Origin: Macrolepiota albuminosa
Taxonomy: Eukaryota > Basidiomycota > Agaricomycetes > Agaricales > Agaricaceae
Assembly (NCBI GenBank): GCA_027475525.1
Contig: JAMWFC010000049.1
Coordinates: 3,518,947-3,582,946 of the forward strand
Length of the DNA stretch: 64,000 nucleotides
Direction of reading: 5' to 3'
A model generated the notes under the pieces. The model had not been told where the DNA came from, made no database searches, and saw only the letters and a list, made by a program, of their open reading frames with translations. Numbering within the stretch: position 1 is the first letter of the stretch; every line of letters starts with the position of its first letter. The translations under genes and the position numbers were made by a program. Positions 52,875 to 62,319 of the stretch are shown piece after piece.

Positions 52875-53450
52875 ATGAACGTACGCAACCGCCGCAAAGA
52901 TTCTCGATTATCAACAGGAGACGTTAGCACTCCCTCTCCGACTCAATCAAAGGCGCATTGTTCTCTGAAGCTGCATCGGATCAAACGAAAGCGAGTTCAG
53001 CAAATACCCGGAAGCCTGACACAAAGTCCCGCCGTCGACTACATCGCCGATGTGGACCCTGTTAGCGGCAGAGTGTTGTGGGAGACGCTCACACCAGATC
53101 TACCCATGGACCCGGCTTCATCAGGAACCCCGTGTCGCCGACAAGTCAACGAACAGTCGTCAAGCGTGAAGATGTCCGATACCCTCTCCCCTTTCGGAAG
53201 GAGTCAGTTATCCGTGGTCATGGATGAGAGGTGAATACTACTCTTCTAATCAATGATTATACTTGACATCCTACAGCAGTCTTTGACCTGTGGCTCCCTT
53301 AGAGTTCTTTCCTCTCCCACGTTGATACCTTGCCGGATACATGTTCCCGAATGCCTCGACACCAACCCCCCCCCCCCCCAACTTTCTACACTGCTCTTAT
53401 TCACTCATGTTAATACGTCTGCCTCCAATTTGAGGCAGACAGACATATAG
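52875..53450 (+). pseudogene. Hypothetical protein, probably broken
   Basis: ATG 52875 opens 119 codons rich in Ser/Pro/Arg (RRKDSRLSTGDVSTPSPTQS, LKLHRIKRKRVQQIPG, VDYIADVDPVSGRVLWETLT). It reaches an AG/GTGAAT donor at about 53231, with a CTACAG acceptor at 53276. The following phase-consistent frame reads PVAPLEFFPLP and YLAGYMFPNASTPTPPPP but contains TGA codons where Arg would fit. I do not recognise a family; the first exon may still be expressed. Confidence 0.35.
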
Positions 53451-55085
53451 TACTGGCACCAATATACCAGTTTTGTAAGAAACAAAGGCTGAAAACCGTA
53501 AGCGTGACGTCGAAAACCGTAGACGTCGGAGCCTCACCTCGAAATCCCCTGCCGTATGACGACGACCCAAAGCTAGAGCCAGGCAGCGTGCAAACACGCG
53601 TGAATCCGATCAACAAGAAACAGCCGATGGGTGGCAGTGCTCCGCATGGATCTCGGCACAACCTCCGAGATCCGGCTGACATCACCCATCAAAGCTAACT
53701 ACTCGGCACTTGAAAACGTCCGTAGGCAAGCAGCACAAGCCGCTACCACCACCAAACAGCACCAGGAGCCCCAGAAGGAAGAAGGGAGGAGAAGCAGAGG
53801 GACTAGGGAAGGCAGGATGGAACGATGGAAGAAGGTTCAGCTAGGGAAAAGAGGCTTTTATGCGTATTAAACACTCAGAAAAACCAATAGCCCTCTATCC
53901 AGGCCTGGGCATGGCAATATCAAAACTGGTATTGAACCATGTGTGGAATACAATGGTTAATGCGTTGGTAGGCAGGTATAAGATGAGAGGATTTCGGGGG
54001 AGTCGAGCAAGCAACACACTTGCCACGGCTTGGAGTTCCCATGGAGTGGACGTCATACGCCTGAAGCAAATGTATTGACTTTGGGTTAATAGTAATAATA
54101 CTATTTGGTGCCCTTTTTGAGTGTGATTCTTAATTGCATTCTAAATCAAATCAATGAAAATTATAAACTACTTTGACAACATGCATGCAGGGGTAACTGA
54201 AAACCCCCAGAACTTTGTGAATTGGAGTTTTATATTTAACTTAAGCTTTGTCTGATTTCATTTGGGCAACTTATAATAAATTACAACCTACATTTTGCAT
54301 CAATGTATATCACAACCCAGCCTGTCCAGATATGCAACCGAGTATGATTTGTTTCTGCTTCCATGATGCATTCCACTCTTCATTATCGCTGTATATCTCA
54401 TTTTCATAGACATGTGTCTTTGTCCTCCATGTGCACTGTGATGGACTTTATTTGTCAATCACACAGCCACTGCTTTCTACCCATCACATATCACAACATC
54501 ACAATATTGCTTCAGGGCTGCTACACAAGGACTACACCTACTTTATAGTTCCCAAACCAGCCACTGCTACAATGTGGCCACTGTTTTCTTTGTCTACAAT
54601 TGTATATATATTAGACTCATTACAGACAGAACCCTCAGTCACTTATACTGGACTGAGGGTATGTCATTCATACTTATATACATGAACAAATCACTAACTG
54701 TACTTTATAATACTTAACATTATTCTTAGGTACAAAACAATACAGTCACTTATACTGGAGTGAGGAATACTTAACAATATTCTTAGTCCACCTATCAGTC
54801 TGGATTTCTCACATGTTTATGTCACCATGTTTTTTTTTTTTTTTGTTATTGCAGAGTTTAATTGGGTTAAATCCCTTGATTTCACAAGACCAATGAGGGT
54901 ATCAACTCATATAAAACATGTGATTATGACAAGATGCTTTATATAAAAGTAGCTCAAAATGGAATTCAAGCTGAACTCTTATTTTAGTTCAAATTTTCCA
55001 ATTTCACTGAATATGTGGGGTGAAATAATACAGAGAGGAGGGATGGGGTGAATGTAGCATATATTTTGAATTGTAACAAGAGCAT
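53451..55085. other. Repeat-derived and AT-rich DNA without a clear gene
   Basis: A 79-codon frame at 53631-53870 (QAAQAATTTKQHQEPQKEEG, charged, low complexity) may be a retroelement fragment. CCTCAGTC ... GACTGAGG near 54640 resembles an inverted motif at 27797. A T-run (54831-54844) and AT-rich DNA follow. Confidence 0.35.
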
Positions 55086-55089
55086 GACT

Positions 55090-55640
55090 GAAGTCAGTTG
55101 ACTATTAATGTTAGGGGACTTCTCATTTCTTCCTTCTTTCACTTCTTATCTCTTCACTCTCCATTCATCCATTCTCTTATTTCTTCTGTCATTCTCTCAT
55201 TTTACTGTTTCTATTCTTTCAACACTATCTGTTAGTACTATTCTCAGCCTTTGAGGTGCTCTGGTTCTTTAGCTATCATTTAGACAAGTGTGGGCCCTTC
55301 AGCACTGCTTCCAGACTGCTTATATAAGCCAGAGTTTGCCTTTCTGACTTCTAAAGTCCGGAGTTTTTCTGCCTTGTTTGCACAGTTGTTTGGTTAGTCA
55401 ATTTTCGAGTTTTTAAGGTTTTGTTGTACTGCACAGTTGTTTCTCATGCTTCAGAAGCCCCAGAAGCATCCAACCTGGCATAGGAAATCCCCAGACTTGT
55501 TCTCTTTGGATCTCCCTCTGGCCAGGTGAGTAGTTATTATGATATTGTCAGTACATACTCTAATACACTTTGGATCTCCCTCTGCCAGCTGTGTGACTGA
55601 GCCATAGCTTCCAGAGGTTGCCCTTACAATTAACTGCCAG
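55090..55640 (+). repeat. LTR-like repeat, better-preserved relative of the 28.9-kb repeats
   Basis: It contains CTGCTTATATAAGCCAGAGT (promoter-like), pyrimidine-rich upstream sequence, the CCAGGTGAGTAGTTATTATG phrase, two related CTTTGGATCTCCCTCTG phrases and an end near CCCTTACAATTA. The copies at 28930 and 29365 match it with C-to-T and G-to-A differences. Exact termini cannot be fixed. Confidence 0.6.
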
Positions 55641-56354
55641 CACACACTCATAATCCTTTTTTAAACACTTATGCACTTCATGGTCCTTATTGTTGCCATA
55701 ACTGGAAGAGACAAAAGAACTTATAGAAAGCTAAATACAGCAGTTCCAGCTTCTTTTACTTTGGTGTTTACTCTTCAACCATCTTCAGTGGCTTCACAGA
55801 AAGTTGTTTCTTCTGATGTGCAAGGGGGAGAATGTGGTGTCCAAGATGGCAGATGTGGTGGAAGTGGCTTAAAAGGGCTTGAGGACACTGGAATCTTGGG
55901 CTTCTTCTATGACTCACACATTGCAGACATTGCAGTTGGAAGCTGTGCCTTCTTTCCTTCTACTTGGTGCCCTGATAGAAGTGGCCAAATCAGCTACAAT
56001 GCATCACACATGCAGTACAAAACAGAAGATGAGCATTGCAGAGGAAGAAGAACATATTTCAGACCAGGCTCACCAGACACCTTCACTGGTACAGTATCAT
56101 GCAACTAAATGCACCTGTGTCAACAACTCCTTGCAGGAAGCACTTGCATCTATTACTCCAGCAGCAGTGGATGAGTTCATGTGCAATGTGCACCTAGTGT
56201 TTTCAGTGCCTTTACCTATTTCCAAGACTTCTGAGTGGCCTGCTTGTTGCTTGAGGTCCACTCCACATTTGGGAGGAACCCTTGAATATTTTGTGATGCC
56301 CCATGGACACACTCATCCCCAGGAGCATTTCATGCCTCCAAGATGGACTCCCTC
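55641..56354 (+). other. Retroelement-like internal remnant
   Basis: Overlapping frames (55671-56108, 55879-56406) follow the LTR-like repeat. One reads EEEEHISDQAHQTPSLVQYH, ASITPAAVDEFMCNVHLVF and RSTPHLGGTLEYF, possibly a decayed Gag. No zinc knuckle or enzyme motif was found. Confidence 0.3.
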
Positions 56355-56528
56355 TGTAACGGAGTCATCCGTGTTCTTAAGTGTCAATGATGCTATAATC
56401 ATTTAGTAGAGTATTATGTAAGATAACATCTTGTTTTCACGCTAAGTACTAGTCAATCCGATATTGCGGTCTGATTTAGCACTTGTGTGATACACACAAG
56501 ATAGTTCTAACCCGTAACTCCGGTTACA
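56355..56528 (+). repeat. Putative short 5' LTR of element F
   Basis: It begins TGTAACGGAGTCATCC and ends ACTCCGGTTACA, giving near-matching inverted termini. No primer-binding site is obvious just downstream, so the boundary is tentative. Confidence 0.4.
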
Positions 56529-56639
56529 TTTTTTTAAATCTTCTGCTATCGGCTTTAGACTCTAGGCTTGTTACCGACTAGGCAACTCTCATCAAAACCT
56601 CTCAATTCTCTGTTGGCATCACGCTGAAAACATGCTTCC

Positions 56640-58888
56640 ATGACTGGCTCTCTTGATCCGGATCCTCCGTTCCCAGCTGCAGATGCAGGTGACTTACCTG
56701 TGCTTCAGGCTGTGAAGACGCAATCTGTGTCAGCATACCAACCTCCGCCAAAGCGGGACAAAAAGACCCCTTGCGATGTCAGCGCAAGCTTTGGAATGCC
56801 TGGTGGGCTATCCATATCACGGATGATGTCCATTGTACGACCTGGTGGAAAACCAGGAGAGAGATCCGCGGTCTCAGGAGTGTCACTGCCAGCGAGCCAA
56901 ATGCCTTCACTAATGTACCCGGTATTGCCCGAGAGCTCTTCAGCTCCCTCTGAGGGTCAACCGGACGTTACCCAGTACTCGGAAATGGTACAAGGCAGCG
57001 CGTTTGCGCATAGCACCCCATTCCGGACTGCACCTATGGAACGGCATTTGGAATATGTGGCCAATGCTGCCACTGAACCAGGACCATCGTCGTTGACAAC
57101 ACAAGGACAGAAGCAAGGACCAGCAATAGTGGTCAGTAGGGAGGACAACAATGTCGTAGGGTTGGAAAAGGCGTCACCAGCACCTGGAAGTCCAGAGTTG
57201 CACAGACGGGCCGGCAAACAGCCGCAAGTGAGGCATGACGGCCTCAGGAGAGTTATGGACTTAGAGTCCGAGTTGGAGTCCTCAGATGATGAGGAAAGCA
57301 AAAGGTCGCACTCGACCTTGTCTATCCAGTTACAGCTGGTGTTGGACCGATATCTGTCAGTCGCGAAGGAATCGACGCAAAAGCGTCTTCAGCTTTATGT
57401 AGTGAAGCACTTGCAGTTGCTGGCTGCTAGGAGTCACAATGTACCCCATGCAGATTCGAATGAATATATCAAATTGTTTGTGCGCATCTTTGAACTCGAA
57501 GTGGTGGAATACCTTAAGCGCAAAGCAGCGCGAGGGTCAGCAGTCTCAATGGCTACTCCAGCCAACTCGGTAGAATGTGAGATGAGTGTGCGCAGACGAG
57601 CGCCATTAATTGCGGACACAATGGAATTGCTCAATGCGCCTCATCAGGCTAATGAGTCTCAGCAAGACTACATTCGGCGTCAGAACGCCGCAAACCGTCA
57701 ACGCATTGTTAGCGGAGTGCCTCAGCAGGCATTGTCTGAGGTGGAGACTGTGACGATGACTCCAGCAGAACCAGAGGCACTACTTGCAGTGCAGGAGGTT
57801 AAGACACCTCGTAAGCAAGTTACAATCAAGGAGGAGGTGGACAAAGTCCACATTCTTGAGGAGTGAACACGACCACGATACGTGGTCACTACGAACAGAG
57901 GGAGCCAAGTCGTTGCAATAATGACGGTGGAGGTCGTGATCGAAGAAATAACGATTGAGACAATAATAATCGTCGTGATAGGGGCAGGGAGGCTGGTGGA
58001 GAACCAGCAGAGCCACAAGTAGGGCAACAGCCCACCCCACGGCCAGAACAAACGGCCAATGAACACCTGTTTCGCAGTCCTCAGGCATTTTTGATGCCCG
58101 CACCTCATGAATTGCATGAAACTACGCCGGGAATAAATCAAGCGGTCAGGATCCATATAGATCATATGCATGACCGCCTCACTGGTCTGGTGGATGACTC
58201 CCTTGGAGTCAGATTTAAGTTTCCTGCTGGGGTAAGTCCCCGTAAATCCAATGGTAAGCACATACGTGCGTACGCTGGGGGACATAGGTTCTCGCAACTG
58301 GAGGACTGGGCCATGGACGTGTGCTACCACCTCGCAGCCTGCTGCTATGGTGGAGACGACATGGACCAGGAGAGGATATTCGTGCTACACGAATTTATGG
58401 AAGGAGAGGCTCGGAATTGGTTCCGTCGCCATGTTCTCCACATTAATCGCGACAAATCGCATTGGACATTTAAAGAGGTCCTGATAGGACTGTATAATCG
58501 GTTTGTCAATGCTGCTACGATGCAGGAAGCTCGTGACGCCTTCAGAAAGGCAGTGTATGACGCTAAGACTGGCGTCCAGACCTTTTATGATGACCTGGTG
58601 GGTCATGCACAGAATATGGCCGTCTATCCAGACGAATACACTATTCGCGAAACATTCCTGGACGGAATACCCGCAGACATGAGGAGAGCGTTGATACGCG
58701 ACGATAATTTGTCTCCGGAGGTCAATACTGTGACCGAATTCTTGGCATATGCCATCCGCTATGAGCAGCAGTCGACACGGACTGCAAACCATTATGAGCA
58801 GCATAGTTCACGCCAAGGAACAGTGAACCGTCAGGCAGTGAAGGTGGGAACCTTCCTGGCCAAACGGACGGATATGGAGAACAATCGC
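56640..58888 (+). pseudogene. Gag protein of element F, frameshifted and truncated
   Basis: The first part (56640-57866, 408 codons) has a disordered N-terminus and a helical middle (LSIQLQLVLDRYLSVAKEST, YIKLFVRIFELEVVEYLKRK). It ends at TGA 57864-57866. The second part, in a different frame, is open from about 57872 except for TGA 57956-57958. It carries a retrotransposon Gag capsid-like domain (FMEGEARNWFRRHV, TFKEVLIGLYNRFVN, VQTFYDDLVGHAQNM, IRETFLDGIPADMRRALI). Gag forms the particle that packages element RNA. It is cut at 58888 by the C2 LTR before any zinc knuckle. Confidence 0.72.
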
Positions 58889-59931
58889 TGATAGGCTTCT
58901 ACTCGGACTGAGCGCATCAAGGGACATTATAGGCCGACCAACACTTGACACACTAAAGGCTCTAGTGACCAGCCTTGGGTACAGAGCAGCCCTAGCGCGG
59001 GCGCTCTATGGCAAGACTTATCCATTCATCTCAATCACCAGTATCAGCCCCTCAGCGCACTCCACTCAGTTACTTTGAAGACCAAGAAGACTCAGGACTC
59101 ATAGCGCTAGCATAACGGCGGGAGGTGACTCTGACCAAACCCCAATCAGTACTGGAAGGAGTTAGCAATTGGCGCTGTCAATCACCGAGGCACCTCAATC
59201 AGAAGTCTAAAAGAATCAATGACGACGAGACAGGATACACGCAGACCCGACATTTAAATTTATCAAAAGATGGTACAATGTTTAGCGCCGGAACTAGCGC
59301 TCACGGCGTCTGTCGAGGATTCCCCGACCATACCCCGGGACGGCATGGCCAATTAAATTACATCAAAAAGTGAGCAAACTCGTACCACTTCTAAGTAGTT
59401 TTAGAGTCGCCGTTGGTCGCCGTCACCCATGTGCTGCAGGTCGCCGTTGACAGGTGGCTGTTAGCTACAGTCACGAAGAGAGGCGCTAATTGGTAGCGCC
59501 GTCAATGGACTTATTTTGGAAATAATGTAGCGCATAGTATAAAAACTAGCTACTTGCCATGTATATAACAACGAATCGTAACCTCTTGAGCATCCAGTTA
59601 CACTTAGCGTTCAAATCGCGCTAGCGTTGCCTGACTTTGTCACCAAGTTTGGCGCTAGCTCTGTCTATCTCGTCTTCGTCGTTTACGGTGCCACCTACGG
59701 GCACGCTACGCTGCGCTATTTGTTTATTTCTCTATAACTTCTCCTAAACTACGACGCTTACCACTTGCTAGGTAGCACCCGAGGCGCTATCATCTAGCGC
59801 ATCGCCCTATCACCTCTGCTCGAGCACACCGGGACCCTGCCGGGACTCCTCACAAACCCGTACGCCAGGCGCTGGAGACGGCGTTGTACTGCGTATACGT
59901 CCAGCGCACCCAACCATAGTTGGCGTCATCA
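58889..59931 (+). repeat. 5' LTR of element C2 (1043 bp)
   Basis: It starts TGATAGGCTTCTACTCGG and ends GGCGTCATCA. The reverse complement of 61131-62173 has the same length and very few differences. It contains a TATAAAAA-type box (about 59538). Confidence 0.92.
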
Positions 59932-59934
59932 TTT

Positions 59935-59952
59935 TGGAGCCCACCGTGAGGG
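59935..59952 (+). other. Primer-binding site of element C2
   Basis: TGGAGCCCACCGTGAGG starts three bases after the LTR. The leading TGG complements a tRNA CCA end; the tRNA was not identified. Confidence 0.6.
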
Positions 59953-60010
59953 GTTCTATTGAGGCAGAATTCCGCCGGAAACTTGAGCCCAGCGACAGCG
60001 CCGCCTCCTA

Positions 60011-61130
60011 TTGGAGAGCGCGTTTGAACAAACCTTAACTGAGTCACCACACTTACCAGGCGCGCTACCGAGGCAGACTTTAGATCAGGAGCTTGAAGCC
60101 GCTCCAGATAGCTTGGCTGAAAGCTTCTTCCCATTTTCCCGACCGTTCGAATACTTAGCAGGTGAAAACCATACACCGCTTACTCCTTTGGAAGAGCTGT
60201 CTAGGTTATTATTGCCAGAACCTAGCGACTCAGAATTACCCAAGCCAGTACTGACTACAACCACGCCAAGCAAAACTACCACTAACACTACTATTCCCAC
60301 CACGACGTCGACGCCAGCTAGTATGGAGCAGGCAAATACACCGCGTATGCCGCCAAGAAACCACTTCTCGTCGCCAAAATGGGACGAGACGAAACCTCGC
60401 GAGCTAACACAGTATTTCCGAGAATTGGAATATTTATTACGCGACTGCCGAGTCACCGACAACACACAAATGAAAGAATATGCCGCCAGATATGTTTCCT
60501 ACGATACCGCGGAATCCTGGACGGGACTGGATGAGTTTCAAGGATTAACACGAGAGGCGGTGCCAAGGTCGTTTACCTACGAGGAATGGAAAAAGGCGAT
60601 CATTAAACTGTACCCTGGCGCTGAAGAATCCACGCGCTATACCGTCCTTGAAATCCAGAAGCTGGTACAGGATACCTTCGCAACGGGCATTTATACACTA
60701 GGCACGCTATCTACTTATTATCGAGATTTCCAGCGAATTGCAAGATGGCTAGTACAGAATGGCAAACTCTACAGGAATGAGGAACGGCGCTTGTTTCAAC
60801 AAGGCATTCCAACATCACTTTGGACTCGTATAGCTCGTCGCTTAGAAATTCTTAAGTCCGACCACCATCCTGAGGAACCCTACGATATAGAAGACGTTTT
60901 TGAAGCAGGTAAATGGATACTGAAAGGCACGGATACTGGCATCCCCTTCCAGCGACCTTCTAGCACTGATAACGGAGGAAAGGCGCCACCTGTTGCGGCG
61001 CCCGCACCTAGCGCAACTAACAATCAGGGAGGTTTTGTCAAGAAGGAGGATCTGGAAAATGCAGTCAACACGGCTGTCGCAAACGTTATGAGCAAATTGG
61101 AAACGTTAATCTCGACTAGCCTTAATGCGC
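60011..61130 (+). CDS. Gag of element C2, truncated at C-terminus
   Basis: The frame is open from 59987; the best ATG is at 60323. The protein reads MEQANTPRMPPRNHFSSPKW, then KPRELTQYFRELEYLLRDCR, YVSYDTAESWTGLDEF, TYEEWKKAIIKLYPGAEEST, STYYRDFQRIARWLVQNGKL and RRLFQQGIPTSLWTRIARRL. The helical arrangement is that of a Ty3 Gag capsid domain. A C-terminal coiled segment (LENAVNTAVANVMSKLETLI) is cut by the D LTR at 61131, before any zinc knuckle. Apart from truncation it has no stops, in contrast with element F upstream. The region from 60011 to 60322 is Thr/Pro-rich and may be coding from a non-ATG start or from a lost upstream exon. Confidence 0.7.
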
Positions 61131-62173
61131 TGATGACGCCAACTGTGGTTGGGTGCGCTGGACGTATACGCAGTACAACGCCGTCTCCAGCGCCTGGCGT
61201 ACGGGTTTGTGAGGAGTCCCGGCAGGGTCCCGGTGTGCTCGAGCAGAGGTGATAGGGCGGTGCGCTAGACGATAGCGCCTCGGGTGCTACCTAGCAAGTG
61301 GTAAGCGTCGTAGTTTAGGAGAAGTTATAGAGAAAGAAACGAATAGCGCAGCGTAGTGTGCCCGTAGGTGGCACCGTAAACGACGAAGACGAGATAGACG
61401 AAGCTAGCGCCGAACTTGGTGGCAAAGTCAGGCAACGCTAGCGCGATTTGAACGCTAAGTGTAACTGGGTGCTCAAGAGGTTACGATTCGTTGTTATATA
61501 CATGGCAAGTAGCTAGTTTTTATACTATGCGCTACATTATTTCCAAAATAAGTCCATTGACGGCGCTACCAATTAGCGCCTCCCTTCGTGACTGTAGCTA
61601 ACGGCCACCTGTCAACGGCGACCTGCAGCACATGGGTGACGGCGACCAACGGCGACTCTAAAACTACTTAGAAGTGGTACGAGTTTGCTCACTTTTTGAT
61701 GTAATTTAATTGGCCATGCCATCCCGGGGTATGGTCGGGGAATCCTCGACAGACGCCGTGAGCGCTAATTCCGGCGCTAAACATTGTACCATATTTTGAT
61801 AGATTTAAATGTCGGGTCTGCGTGTATCCTGTCTCGTCGTCATTGATTCTTTTAGACTTCTGATTGAGGTGCCTCGGTGATTGACAGCGCCAATTGCTAA
61901 CTCCTTTCAGTACTGATCGGGGTTTGGTCAGAGTCCCCTCCCGCCGTTATGCTAGCGCTATGAGTCCTGAGTCTTCTTGGTCTTCAAAGTAACTGAGTGG
62001 AGTGCGCTGAGGGGCTGATACTGGTGATTGAGATGAATGGATAAGTCTTGCCATAGAGCGCCCGCGCTAGGGCTGCTCTGTACCCAAGGCTGGTCGCTAG
62101 AGCCTTTAGTGTGTCAAGTGTTGGTCGGCCTATAATGTCCCTTGATGCGCTCAGTCCGAGTAGAAGCCTATCA
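61131..62173 (-). repeat. 3' LTR of element D (1043 bp), inverted relative to the C2 LTR
   Basis: On the minus strand it starts TGATAGGCTTCTACTCGG (62173) and ends GGCGTCATCA (61131). With 58889-59931 it makes a 1043-bp inverted pair separated by 1199 bp. Confidence 0.92.
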
Positions 62174-62263
62174 TCTCCCCCCAACTGAAAAATTGACTGT
62201 CCTCAGTCAAACGCCGTCGTTAATTTGACTGCGCTACGGTCCGTATAATGCCGCCGGCGCCTT

Positions 62264-62270
62264 ATAAAAG
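62264..62270 (+). promoter_or_regulatory. TATA box of the antisense gene of element D
   Basis: TATAAAA lies 56 bp upstream of the ATG at 62320 and about 90 bp outside the LTR. A TTATAAG sequence is found at the matching place in element C (about 18149-18155, minus strand). The gene thus seems to have its own promoter in the internal region. Confidence 0.55.
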
Positions 62271-62319
62271 TCGTTTTCCGTACTTCACCTTCCCGTGTTT
62301 TCCTTCCCATCTTCCCAGT

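Larger units (their letters stand above)
56355..58888 (+). mobile_element. Ty3-type element F, truncated by insertion of element C2
   Basis: An LTR-like start (56355-56528) is followed by a gag region (56640-58888) that stops where the LTR of C2 begins at 58889. No pol is present. Confidence 0.6.
58889..61130 (+). mobile_element. Ty3 element C2 (same family as C): 5' LTR plus truncated gag
   Basis: A 1043-bp 5' LTR is followed by a primer-binding site and gag. The element is interrupted at 61130 by the oppositely oriented LTR of D. Pol is not in the window; it may lie beyond D or be lost. Confidence 0.8.
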
